A stretch of 64,000 bases of DNA from an uncultured Acidobacteriaceae bacterium (GTDB taxonomy: Bacteria; Acidobacteriota; Terriglobia; Terriglobales; Acidobacteriaceae). Positions 45,741 to 54,473 of this stretch are shown here, in pieces. The translations under genes were made by a program, and so were the position numbers. Location: positions 1-64,000 of the forward strand of contig CALFMO010000042.1 in assembly GCA_937879855.1 (NCBI GenBank). The letters run 5' to 3'. Within the stretch, counting starts at the first letter, position 1. Every line of letters begins with the position of its first letter. The notes below the pieces were generated by a model, which searched no databases, was not told where the DNA came from, and worked only from the letters and a program-made list of their open reading frames with translations.

Positions 45741-46271
45741 ATGCTGGGAATAAAGCTGGTGCGGCTGATTGAGGCCCACTCGGAGGCATTGTCACGAGGG
45801 TTGATGGAACAAATTCGCAAGTCGGAGCGCACTTCCGACTTCCGCAAGATTCCGCCCAAGGAGTTGCGGTTGGCTGCGGCCGAGGTCTATCGCAACCTGG
45901 GAGAGTGGTTGTTGCAGAAGACGGAAAGCGACATCGCCGGCCGTTTCCGGGCCGTCGCGGCGCGACGAGTACAGGAGGGAATCGGGCTGCATCAGGCGGT
46001 GTGGGCTCTGATGTTGACTCGGGACCACCTCTTGCGTTTCTTGCGGCGAGAGGCTTTTGCCGACAATATCGTAGAACTCCACGGGGAACTGGAACTACAG
46101 CAGATGCTGAACCAGTTCTTCGATCGCGCAGTTTATTACGTAATCGTGGGATACGAAGAAGCCCGCCAACAGAGCGGTCCGAAGGGCGATTTGACGAGAA
46201 TGAAGGAGTTGGCAGTATCGATCGGGCTCATGTCGGAGCGCAGCATCGAGCCTAGGACATTGCAGGACTGA
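45741..46271 (+). CDS. RsbRD-like N-terminal domain protein
   Basis: A 176-residue helical soluble protein with the features of the RsbT co-antagonist RsbRD N-terminal (globin-like) domain: LGEWLLQKTESDIAGRFRAVA, RVQEGIGLHQAVWALMLTRDHL and ELELQQMLNQFFDRAVYYVIVGYEEA. The STAS domain normally following is absent. AAAGGAG lies eight bases before the ATG. It may sense input for a stressosome or partner-switch, with a possible functional link to the PP2C phosphatase at 5894. Confidence 0.75.
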   Translation: MLGIKLVRLIEAHSEALSRGLMEQIRKSERTSDFRKIPPKELRLAAAEVYRNLGEWLLQKTESDIAGRFRAVAARRVQEGIGLHQAVWALMLTRDHLLRFLRREAFADNIVELHGELELQQMLNQFFDRAVYYVIVGYEEARQQSGPKGDLTRMKELAVSIGLMSERSIEPRTLQD

Positions 46272-46435
46272 TCGCCTGGCCGTAGAAAACCAAACACGGT
46301 TCCAGATTGGAACTCCAAAACATTTTGTTCAAGAATTGTGACTCTCGATACCGCGGCGCTCTGAGCGCAAGCCGTAAGCTAGCTCGTCGGTGACTTCCAC
46401 GATAGACAAAATATCCTAAAACTGGGATAATAGCG

Positions 46436-46825
46436 ATGGCTCGAACCAAAACTGTTCCAGGAGAGAAGGCTCTATTGTGGATCGGTTCAGCCAAGGAAGA
46501 TCTCCTGGAGTTTCCGGAAGCCGTTAAGGATGAAATCGGCGTGGCGCTCAGTGTTGCGCAGTTTGGAGGAAAGCACAGCAGCGCAAAGCCGTGGAAGGGA
46601 ATCGGTCCCGGTGTTCTTGAAGTGGTTGCAGATTACAGAACCGACACTTACCGGGCGGTCTACACCGTAAAGTTTGAGGATGCGGTTTATGTGCTGCATG
46701 CCTTTCAGAAGAAATCGCCGAAAGGCCGAAAAACAGCTCCGACGGACGTGGAATTGATTTCCCGAAGACTCAGGGTTGCGAGACACGACTACGAGGCGAG
46801 ATATGGTGAACGGAAGAAATCATGA
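46436..46825 (+). CDS. HigB/RelE-type toxin
   Basis: A 129-residue member of the phage-derived Gp49-like/HigB group. KDEIGVALSVAQFGGKHSSAKPWKG, GVLEVVADYRTDTYRAVYTVKF and VYVLHAFQKKSPKGRKTA form the typical fold and basic catalytic end of ribosome-dependent mRNA interferases. Toxin-first order and an overlap with the XRE antitoxin frame are typical of HigBA. Confidence 0.87.
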   Translation: MARTKTVPGEKALLWIGSAKEDLLEFPEAVKDEIGVALSVAQFGGKHSSAKPWKGIGPGVLEVVADYRTDTYRAVYTVKFEDAVYVLHAFQKKSPKGRKTAPTDVELISRRLRVARHDYEARYGERKKS

Positions 46826-47159
46826 AACCGTAACCCGAAGTTCCGGGAACGTATTTGCCGACCTCGGAGTGCGGGGTGCGGAAGAGAAGCAAACCAAGGT
46901 TCGCCTTGCCGTTGCCATCAAGGACATTATTCGGTCGCGGCATCTCTCACAAGCGGCGGCTGCCCGGCTGCTTCATATCAACCAGCCAAAGATCTCGGCC
47001 CTGGTTAACTATCAATTGAATGGATTCTCGGTAGAACGCCTGATGAATTTCCTCAACGCGCTGGATTGTGACGTAGAGATTGTCATCCGCAAGAAACCGC
47101 GGTCGCGACGGGCAGGAAGGATCGTGGTCAGCGAAGGTCAGCTATCGACTGCCGTATAA
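46803..47159 (+). CDS. HigA-type XRE antitoxin
   Basis: A 118-residue protein with an HTH domain (SRHLSQAAAARLLHINQPKISALVN, about residues 46-71) and a following NFLNALDCDVEIVIRKKP region seen in this antitoxin family. It starts inside the toxin gene (23-base overlap) with GAGGCGAG upstream, so it is coupled to the toxin. It should bind and silence the toxin and repress their joint promoter. Confidence 0.87.
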   Translation: MVNGRNHETVTRSSGNVFADLGVRGAEEKQTKVRLAVAIKDIIRSRHLSQAAAARLLHINQPKISALVNYQLNGFSVERLMNFLNALDCDVEIVIRKKPRSRRAGRIVVSEGQLSTAV

Positions 47160-47594
47160 GGCCGCCGTTCGGCAAGGTTATCGAGCAAACTGTCCGAGCC
47201 CTCAACATGTCGGTTCCGAAAGTACATGTCACCCTTTGCTTTCAATGACTTAACCCATCTAATCCTCCACGTCACCGCTAAACCTCAAAATTGCACCGTT
47301 CGTTGGGTTATAGATGCGCATTCCCTAGGGCTCCAATAGGATAGACGCAGATCAAAACCCAGAAAAAGGTGTAGGAATCCGGGTCCCAACGAGCGTGATC
47401 CGTAGGACTGAGGGATCGTTTCCCGGGAAGAGCCACAAGTTTTGGGTGAATCTCAGGTTCATACCAAGGGAGGCTCGAGTCGGTAGCGAAGTTCAGGGGA
47501 TAGCACTGATCCGTGGGGATTGGCCGCCATCCTAGGCAGAAAAAGCCAAGGCAAGTTTTGGCTAGAAGCTAACAGTCAGGAGCAGAGAGCTATC
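47160..47594. other. 435-bp spacer upstream of the radical SAM gene
   Basis: No gene supported. It may carry the radical SAM promoter and a long leader. An in-frame TTG at 47520 would extend the enzyme by 25 residues, but that sequence is not family-like. No riboswitch was recognised. Confidence 0.35.
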
Positions 47595-49772
47595 ATGCGC
47601 AAGCCGATCAAGTACGTGGAAAAAGCAGTCGTCATCGCCGCCAAGGGGACATGGGCAGTATTCGAACGCTTGAACCGCGTTAAGCCGAATCCGTCGCCCA
47701 CGCCGAAGTGGTCGGACAAGCCGCTGCTCAAGTCGTACGAGAAATCGAAGCCGCCGCTGGGCTGGCCGCGGACGACCGACTCGCTGTGCCCGAAGTGCGT
47801 GCCGGAGATCCGGCAACAGATTCTTGACGGGCATCTGCCGCATGAAGTGCTGATGAACGAGAAGGTCGGCGAGATCAAGGCGCAAATTGTAGAACGCGAC
47901 GGCAAAATTCTGATGGTGAAGGATTGCCCGACGCACGGCCACTTTGAAGACGTGATGTCGATCGACACTGAGTTCTCCAAGCATTTGGAGGACGTGTTCC
48001 CGGGTCGGGACATCATGGCTCACAACGACGAGAAGCTGCATCATCACGGATCGTCGACGGTGAAATACGGGCGCGGTTCGGTGCTGACGATTGACCTGAC
48101 CAACCGCTGCAACATGATGTGCGATCCCTGCTTCATGGACGCGAACCAGGTGGGATTCGTTCACGAGCTCACGTGGGAAGAAATCAAGACGATGCTAGAC
48201 AACGCCATCACCATCAAGCCGCGACGGCAGATGAGTGTGCAGTTCTCGGGCGGCGAGCCGACATTGTCACCGTACTTTTTGGATGCGGTTCGTTACGCGC
48301 GCAAGGTTGGATACAACTCGGTGCAGGCTGCGACCAACGGCATTGAGTTCGCGAAAAGCTTTGAATTCTGCCAGCAGGCGGTTGAGGCCGGCATGCGGTA
48401 CGCGTATCTGCAGTTTGACGGCATTGGCAACGCCGCGAACGCGCATCGCCTGGTGGGCAATTTGTTTGACGTGAAGTTGAAGGCGATCGAGAACCTGCAC
48501 AAGGCGGGAGTGGAAATCGTTCCCGTGGTCACGATCGTGAACGGGATCAACAACGAGCAGGTCGGAAGAATCATCAAGTTCGCGCTCGACAATCCGAAGA
48601 CGATCAGCTTCCTTTCGTTCCAGCCGGTCAGCTTTACGGGACGCGACGAGGCTGTCACCGACGATCGCCGAGCCGCGCAGCGCTACACGCTCTCGCACTT
48701 GGCCCATGACGTGAAGAATCAGACTGGCCTGGGCGAGCCCGCCCGCGACTGGTTCCCGATCTCTTTCATGGGAACATTCAGCGATTGGGCCGACCTGATG
48801 CACGCCAACGACGTGAAGAATGACTGGGGTCAATTATCGTGCGGCTGTCATCCGAATTGCGGAACCGGCATGGCGGTGATGATCGATAAAGAAACGAAAG
48901 AGGCGGTTCCGGTTACAGCGTTCTTGCATGGAGACCAACTGGCGAAGGATATCGCGAAGGTGAACGACGCCGCGCGCGGGAAGTTTTGGACTGCGTTCGG
49001 AATGGCACTGTGCTTGATGAAGAACTATGATCCGTACGAGTCGCCGACGCATTTCAAGCTGATGGATCTATTGAGCAAGTTCGATAAGAACTATAACGTG
49101 ACTGGACGGAACTACGGCAAAGTGGGGCCGGACCGCACGGTGGAAGATGTGATGAAGCGGCGGCGGGACCGATGGAACTTCCTGTTTATCGCGGGAATGT
49201 GGTTCCAGGACCTGTTCAATTACGACTTCCGGCGGACCGAGCAGTGCATTATTCCGTATGCGACGCAGGAAGGCGAGATCTCATTCTGCGCGTATAACAC
49301 AGGCGTGGGATGGCGGAACATCATCGAAAAGATGCACATGACGGCCACGCTCACCAAGTGGTACGAAGAGCATGGGCGGCATGAGATTTTTGCGGGCGGC
49401 AAGAAAGTGAACATGGAAGACAGCACCCACTCGCTGCTGTTGCGGGACGATCTGGTTACGACGGAATTGCAGCATGATCTGGACAGCCGCGGCATCGCGA
49501 AGAACGCGCGCGAAGAGAAGGTGCGGGCGCGGGATGCGAAGCAGAAAGCGTCGGGTGCCGGGATCGCGGCTTCCGATGAGGCGCGTGGGCCGAAGAAGAA
49601 CGACGAGGCTTACAACGCGCGAATGGCTTCGCTGTATCGCGAAGTCGTGCTGAAGGAGAAGACGGTCGTGGCAGAGAATGGTTTCATTCCGCTGGGGGCG
49701 TTGACCAAACCCAACGACAACGGGACGCACGTGCCGAAGCCGGAGATTGCGGAACCAGTGGCGGGGGATTGA
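47595..49772 (+). CDS. Tes-like radical SAM enzyme (candidate membrane-spanning lipid synthase)
   Basis: A 725-residue protein. The radical SAM cluster motif is C172-xxx-C176-xx-C179 (NRCNMMCDPCFM), followed by QFSGGEPTLS. Before it are SLCPKC (Cys65/68) and DCPTHGHFED (Cys111), and after it are LSCGCHPNCG and the pair around CIIPYATQEGEISFC. This arrangement, with an N-terminal rubredoxin-like part, is that of the tetraether lipid synthase (Tes) group, which couples lipid tails by C-C bonds to make membrane-spanning lipids. The C-terminal ~100 residues are charged and specific to this branch. It is monocistronic with its own terminator. Confidence 0.75.
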   Translation: MRKPIKYVEKAVVIAAKGTWAVFERLNRVKPNPSPTPKWSDKPLLKSYEKSKPPLGWPRTTDSLCPKCVPEIRQQILDGHLPHEVLMNEKVGEIKAQIVERDGKILMVKDCPTHGHFEDVMSIDTEFSKHLEDVFPGRDIMAHNDEKLHHHGSSTVKYGRGSVLTIDLTNRCNMMCDPCFMDANQVGFVHELTWEEIKTMLDNAITIKPRRQMSVQFSGGEPTLSPYFLDAVRYARKVGYNSVQAATNGIEFAKSFEFCQQAVEAGMRYAYLQFDGIGNAANAHRLVGNLFDVKLKAIENLHKAGVEIVPVVTIVNGINNEQVGRIIKFALDNPKTISFLSFQPVSFTGRDEAVTDDRRAAQRYTLSHLAHDVKNQTGLGEPARDWFPISFMGTFSDWADLMHANDVKNDWGQLSCGCHPNCGTGMAVMIDKETKEAVPVTAFLHGDQLAKDIAKVNDAARGKFWTAFGMALCLMKNYDPYESPTHFKLMDLLSKFDKNYNVTGRNYGKVGPDRTVEDVMKRRRDRWNFLFIAGMWFQDLFNYDFRRTEQCIIPYATQEGEISFCAYNTGVGWRNIIEKMHMTATLTKWYEEHGRHEIFAGGKKVNMEDSTHSLLLRDDLVTTELQHDLDSRGIAKNAREEKVRARDAKQKASGAGIAASDEARGPKKNDEAYNARMASLYREVVLKEKTVVAENGFIPLGALTKPNDNGTHVPKPEIAEPVAGD

Positions 49773-49803
49773 GCTTCTAGCTTCTAGCTACTAGCTTCTA
49801 ACA
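49773..49803. repeat. CTTCTAG short tandem repeat
   Basis: GCTTCTAGCTTCTAGCTACT and a fourth AGCTTCTA follow immediately after the radical SAM stop. A slippage-type simple repeat in the 3' untranslated region. Confidence 0.6.
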
Positions 49804-49817
49804 CAAAAAAAACGGAC

Positions 49818-49847
49818 GGGCCGCCTTCGGGCGGCCCGATGTTTTTT
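49818..49847 (+). terminator. strong rho-independent terminator
   Basis: GGGCCGCC (49818-49825), TTCG tetraloop, GGCGGCCC (49830-49837), then GATGTTTTTT. It ends the radical SAM transcript. An A-run (CAAAAAAAA) lies on the other side, so it can also serve the convergent C39 peptidase gene. Confidence 0.92.
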
Positions 49848-49878
49848 GGACAGGGCGAGGCCGATTAAGCGGGTCTGG

Positions 49879-50517
49879 CTAAGCAGCCCCAGCCAGCAGG
49901 TAGTACGTTCCCTTCTGCGTGTCCCCGATGCGCTGCCGCGAGACGGACGTGATCGGTAACCGAGTACTTCGCCCCGGTCCGGTCTCGCCACCGCTTAGCA
50001 GTGAGGCGCCACCGTTGAATCGGCTTTTGCCGTAGAGATTCGAGAGAAGCGAAGGATCGAAGCGACCGTAGGGATCATGCACGACCAGACGGAAGTCGGG
50101 GGAGGAGAGGTTGCGCTGATAGTTCTCATAGCCGATGACCAGGATGATGTGGCCCTGCACGCGGGCATGGCTAATGCTCACCAGTACTGGGAATCCGGCG
50201 TCGATGAATGAGATGATCGACTGCAGAGCGAGATCCTCTTTGGTGAGTTGCAAATACTTGAAATTCAGTCTGGGAAAATGTTTTTCCAGCCACCACTTCA
50301 TATTGGCGTGAGCGTTGCGAGCTTTGACCGGGCGGTGAGGATCTTCGTTAATGTCTTTCCAAATGTCTGTAATGTTTCTGTCCGCCGCTCCAGTGCTCGC
50401 CATGACAACGCGGTCTTCGAGATAATTAGCCATCATCTTAAGCACCGTGGATTGGCAAGTGATGGGCGTGGGTTGAACAAAATAAGGAACTGGCAAAACT
50501 CGACTGAGACCGGGCAT
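49879..50517 (-). CDS. C39-like papain-fold peptidase
   Basis: A 212-residue protein. The catalytic cysteine is in PTPITCQSTVLKMM (Cys21), His in ARVQGHIILVIGY and Asp in VVHDPYGRFD, the Cys-His-Asp order of Peptidase_C39_2. No signal peptide or transporter domain is present, so it is a stand-alone hydrolase, not a bacteriocin exporter. AGGAGG lies eight bases before the ATG at 50517. Confidence 0.82.
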   Translation of the reverse strand: MPGLSRVLPVPYFVQPTPITCQSTVLKMMANYLEDRVVMASTGAADRNITDIWKDINEDPHRPVKARNAHANMKWWLEKHFPRLNFKYLQLTKEDLALQSIISFIDAGFPVLVSISHARVQGHIILVIGYENYQRNLSSPDFRLVVHDPYGRFDPSLLSNLYGKSRFNGGASLLSGGETGPGRSTRLPITSVSRQRIGDTQKGTYYLLAGAA

Positions 50518-50887
50518 GGGCTTCCTCCTGTCACCCAAATGAGATAGCCCCCAACAGGGCGGCAAAGATGATATCAGCTGACGGACAACTCAGTCGTTTG
50601 TTTTCAGCAGGAAAAATGGGCGACCAACGGCCGCAGATCGGCGCGAGCGAACAGGCCTCACGCCACGACTCCGGAAAGCGCAGACACGAGGGTGGTACGT
50701 CCGCCGGTGCTATTGGAATTTCTGAGGGTGGGACCGCCCGGAGGCGCCTCGCATCGCACACAACGACGACTCCGGGGATCACTGGACAGCATTACTTGAC
50801 ATGGCAAGAGAGCGTCATCAACAATGATTCGCGCTTCAATCGTTCGTCAAAATCATCGCTCTTCACTTGGATTCTCAAGGGGTACTC
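50518..50887. other. 370-bp divergent spacer
   Basis: Lies between the C39 and M3 peptidase genes and must carry both promoters. The long frame across it is low in gene-like features. No operator recognised. Confidence 0.35.
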
Positions 50888-52948
50888 ATGTTGTTCGCCG
50901 CGCGCCCGCTATTTGTTTTCTGTTTGCTGTCGTTTCTTGTCCCAGTTATTTCCGCCCAAAGTATCACGGTCTCTCAACCCACGCTCTGGGCCTCAAAGCC
51001 GGACGTGGCTGCCTTTGAGAAGATCGAGAACGATCACCTCGCAGCCGGTCAGCAAGCGATCGACACTTTGATCGCGGTGAAGGGTCCGCGAACGATTGAG
51101 AACACGCTGGTTCCTTACGACGAGGCGGTGCGCCAGAACGACTCGGCCGGGTATTTTGCCGGGCTGATGGAACAGGTCCATCCGGATGCCACCTTTCGCG
51201 ATCACGCTACGGCGATGCTCACCAAAGCCAGCGCCGCGCAGACCGCTATCGCACTGAATCATGACGTCTACAACGCGCTGGCCGCGCTCGATCTTTCGAA
51301 GGCCGATGCGGCGACACGTTACTACGTGCAGCGGCAGCTTCTGGAGTTTCGGCTGGCCGGCGTGGACAAGGACGATGCCACCCGGGCGCGGCTTAAGAAG
51401 CTCAACGACCAGGCCACGGAAGAACAGTCGATGTTTGACCGGAATATTTCCGACGGAAAGAAAACGATTGAGGCCGATGCGTCGGAACTCGAGGGCTTGC
51501 CGCAGGATTACATCGACCGGCACAAGCCCGGGCCGGATGGAAAAATTGTTATCACCACCGACTATCCCGACGTCTTCCCGGTTTCCAGTTTCGCCAAGAG
51601 CGATGCGCTACGGCGCCGCTTGAGCATCGCGTTCAACACCCGCGCCTACCCCAAGAACCAGGAAGTGCTGACCAGTTTAATGAGGACGCGGTACGAGATC
51701 GCAACGCTTCTTGGATTCTCTAACTGGGCGGATTACAATGCGGCCGACAAGATGGCGGTTAAAGGCCAGACCATCGCGGACTTCATCCAGCAAGTCGACG
51801 ATGCTTCGCGGCCACTGGCCAAACGCGAATTCGATATGCTGCTCGCCGAGAAGAAAAAGACAGATCCGGGAGCGACAGAAATTTGGGATTACGAACGCAG
51901 CTATCTGGCAGAATTAGTTCGTCGCTCGAAATATGATTTCGATTCTCAGTCGGTGCGCCCGTATTTTCCTTTCATGCAGGTGAAACAGGGAATTCTCGAC
52001 GCTGCCGCCGATCTTTTTCACGTCAGCTTCCAGCAAGAGCCGAACGTACCGGCATGGGATCCTGCCGTGGAAACCTGGATTGTGATCGACCGCGGCAAGG
52101 CAATCGGGCGCTTCTATCTCGACATGCATCCCCGCCCCGGGAAATTCAGCCACGCCGAAATGGTGCCCGTGCTTGATGGTATTCGCGGCAAACAGTTACC
52201 GGAAGCCATTCTGGTGTGCAACTTTCCGGTGCCCACTGCCACCGATCCGGGCCTGATGGATTATGGCGACGTGGAAACTTTCTTCCACGAATTCGGCCAC
52301 TTGATGCACCACATTCTCGGTGGCCAGCAGCAGTGGGCGGGGATCTCGGGCATCGCCATGGAGTCTGATTTTGTGGAAGCTCCTTCACAGATGCTGGAAG
52401 AGTGGATTCGCAGTCCGCAGGTTTTAGCGAAATTTGCTCGACACTACAAGACAGGCGAGCCGATTCCGGCCGAATTAGTAGAGCGTGCGAATCGGGCGGC
52501 CGCCTTTGGACGCGGCTTCTGGGTCGCCCGCCAGAATTCCTTCAGCGCTATCTCCTATGACATCTACAAAACCAAGCCGGAAAATGTCGGCCTCGACAAA
52601 GTCACCTTCGGCGCCGATCGCAAGTACACTTCGTTCAAGCCATTGCCCGAGACCCACATGTGGGCATCGTTCGGACATCTGGCCGGCTACTCTTCGGCGT
52701 ATTACACCTACCTTTGGGACAAGGTGATCGCCGAGGATTTCTTCCTGCAGTTTGATCATAAGAATCTGCTGGCCGGCGACGCTCCTATGCGCTATCGCCA
52801 CGTGGTTCTTGAACCCGGTGGCTCCATGTCAGCCAACGACCTGGTCAAGAATTTTCTTGGCCGTTCGCAAAACATGTTCGCCCTTCAGCACTGGATGGCC
52901 GAGGAATTCGATTCTGGCGCAGCGACCACGAAGTCGTCCGGAAAATGA
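50888..52948 (+). CDS. exported M3-family metallopeptidase (oligopeptidase)
   Basis: A 686-residue zinc peptidase with a signal peptide (MLFAARPLFVFCLLSFLVPV). The active site HEFGHLMHH begins near residue 467, with the downstream glutamate in ESDFVEAPSQMLEEW, typical of thimet oligopeptidase/Dcp-like M3 enzymes. The helical N-terminal two thirds are as expected. It likely degrades short peptides in the periplasm. AAGGGG lies before the ATG at 50888; an in-frame TTG at 50867 is less likely. Confidence 0.92.
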   Translation: MLFAARPLFVFCLLSFLVPVISAQSITVSQPTLWASKPDVAAFEKIENDHLAAGQQAIDTLIAVKGPRTIENTLVPYDEAVRQNDSAGYFAGLMEQVHPDATFRDHATAMLTKASAAQTAIALNHDVYNALAALDLSKADAATRYYVQRQLLEFRLAGVDKDDATRARLKKLNDQATEEQSMFDRNISDGKKTIEADASELEGLPQDYIDRHKPGPDGKIVITTDYPDVFPVSSFAKSDALRRRLSIAFNTRAYPKNQEVLTSLMRTRYEIATLLGFSNWADYNAADKMAVKGQTIADFIQQVDDASRPLAKREFDMLLAEKKKTDPGATEIWDYERSYLAELVRRSKYDFDSQSVRPYFPFMQVKQGILDAAADLFHVSFQQEPNVPAWDPAVETWIVIDRGKAIGRFYLDMHPRPGKFSHAEMVPVLDGIRGKQLPEAILVCNFPVPTATDPGLMDYGDVETFFHEFGHLMHHILGGQQQWAGISGIAMESDFVEAPSQMLEEWIRSPQVLAKFARHYKTGEPIPAELVERANRAAAFGRGFWVARQNSFSAISYDIYKTKPENVGLDKVTFGADRKYTSFKPLPETHMWASFGHLAGYSSAYYTYLWDKVIAEDFFLQFDHKNLLAGDAPMRYRHVVLEPGGSMSANDLVKNFLGRSQNMFALQHWMAEEFDSGAATTKSSGK

Positions 52949-53051
52949 TGAGGGCGGGAACTCATCGTACTCCCTGCGTCCGTTTTTCTTGTAGACATCG
53001 GGCGGATTGTCCTGCCTTCCCTACGTAGCGCTCCCGAGGGCGTGCCCCCTG
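52949..53051. other. short spacer with partial GTAGCGC repeat
   Basis: CGTAGCGCTCCCGAGGGCGT at 53024-53043 resembles one end of the palindromic element at 30555. It lies between convergent genes. Confidence 0.35.
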
Positions 53052-54305
53052 CTAGCTCGGCAAGGACACTACGGCTTGCGTTCGGGGAGTTGGGGATTTC
53101 ATTACGGGTAGGGCTACGCTGACGGTGGTGCCAGTTTTAACGGAGTGGATTTCGAGATGGCCCCCTAGTTCGCGGACACGCTCGCGCATGCCGGTGATTC
53201 CGACTCCTGTGCCGACAGAGGTGTTGAATCGACGCAGGCGCTCTTCGGGAATGCCCGTGCCGTTGTCGCCCACTTCCAGTTGGAGTTGGTCCGTGTCGCG
53301 AGTTAGCCGAACGCTTGCGGCCGAGGCTCCGGAATGACGATGAACGTTAGTGAGGCTCTCCTGCAGGACGCGGAACAGAACGAGTTCGCAGTCTCGGGGA
53401 GGCCGCTCCATCCTTTCGGGAATGTCACAGTCGACTCGAATGCCGCTGCGGCGAGCGAATCCTTCGACGAACCAACGCGCGGCGGAAGCAATGCCGGCTT
53501 CATCGAGCAGCGGCGGATGGAGTAAATAGGATGTGGTACGTACTTCCTGCAAGGCTTCATCGGCTAGCGCGTCGAGATCGTCGAGCAGAGGCAGAACATC
53601 GGGGGCAGTCTCGATCCTGCGGATGAGCGACATTGACATCTTCATGGCGGCGAGTGTCTGACCAGCGCTGTCGTGTAATTCCCGAGCGATGCGGCGCCGT
53701 TCTTCGTCCTGCAGCGTCATAAGGCGAAGTGACAGATTGCGCAGTTGTTCCTCCTTCTTTTCGCTGATTCTGACTTCAGATTCAAGTCTGGCCAGCGCCT
53801 GCGACAACTCCGCGGTGCGCTCGATCACTCGCTGCTCTAACTCGTCGTGAGCCTGGCGTAGTTGGTCTTCGGCGCGTTTACGTTCGCGGGCCTCAGTGGT
53901 AAGAGCGAGAACAGTTTCGTTGAGGCGCAACTGCTTGCGCCGGTTGGCCTCGCCGAGCGCGATGAGCCCAAGGCAAACCAGCAAGCACCCGACGATAGCG
54001 TGGATTTCCGGCTGTCCCATGAGGGACAGCGAGTGGCGCGGATCGACGAACCAGTAAAAAATTCCCAAAAAGCCGAGAATGCCGCCCAAGATCGCCGGGG
54101 CAAAGCCGCAAACGACGGCACAAAATGTCACTGTGACGTACAAAGTAACGTAGAAAGCGACATGCCCGAGTACGGGATCAAGCGCCCAGCGAAGCAAAAT
54201 GGCCAGCATGGCTGCTGCAACAGCAATCGCATAGCGCTTGGCCATACGCTGGTGGGGAACGGGTGCAAGGATTGTCAAAGTACGCGCGGAGAATATGCCT
54301 GTCAT
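53052..54305 (-). CDS. NarL-type (HisKA_3) membrane sensor kinase
   Basis: A 417-residue kinase. Four hydrophobic segments (about 20-115) form a DUF4118-like membrane domain. A coiled-coil linker follows (TEARERKRAEDQLRQAHDEL), then HisKA_3 with the phosphoacceptor in RRRIARELHDSAGQTL, and HATPase with VLQESLTNVHRHS, GDNGTGI and GTGVGITGMRERV. The start at 54305 has GGAGAGG just upstream. No NarL-type response regulator lies next to it, so it is an orphan here. Confidence 0.9.
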   Translation of the reverse strand: MTGIFSARTLTILAPVPHQRMAKRYAIAVAAAMLAILLRWALDPVLGHVAFYVTLYVTVTFCAVVCGFAPAILGGILGFLGIFYWFVDPRHSLSLMGQPEIHAIVGCLLVCLGLIALGEANRRKQLRLNETVLALTTEARERKRAEDQLRQAHDELEQRVIERTAELSQALARLESEVRISEKKEEQLRNLSLRLMTLQDEERRRIARELHDSAGQTLAAMKMSMSLIRRIETAPDVLPLLDDLDALADEALQEVRTTSYLLHPPLLDEAGIASAARWFVEGFARRSGIRVDCDIPERMERPPRDCELVLFRVLQESLTNVHRHSGASAASVRLTRDTDQLQLEVGDNGTGIPEERLRRFNTSVGTGVGITGMRERVRELGGHLEIHSVKTGTTVSVALPVMKSPTPRTQAVVSLPS

Positions 54306-54473
54306 ACGCCTCTCCATTCCAGAAGCTTGGAATGAAACCGTCGACGACGGACGGTACAGTTATCGGTTTGTGGAAAGAGGAATATCCAGAGCCCTACCCT
54401 AGGAGATGCGGGGATCGGAAACTCGGTTGCACCGATCTGTGTGGAGAGAATCAGGCGGGGGTGCGGCGTTCGT

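Noticed and set aside
50568..51071. Plus-strand 167-codon frame before the M3 peptidase
   Set aside because: It overlaps the M3 gene start in another frame, has no ribosome site and no protein-like pattern.
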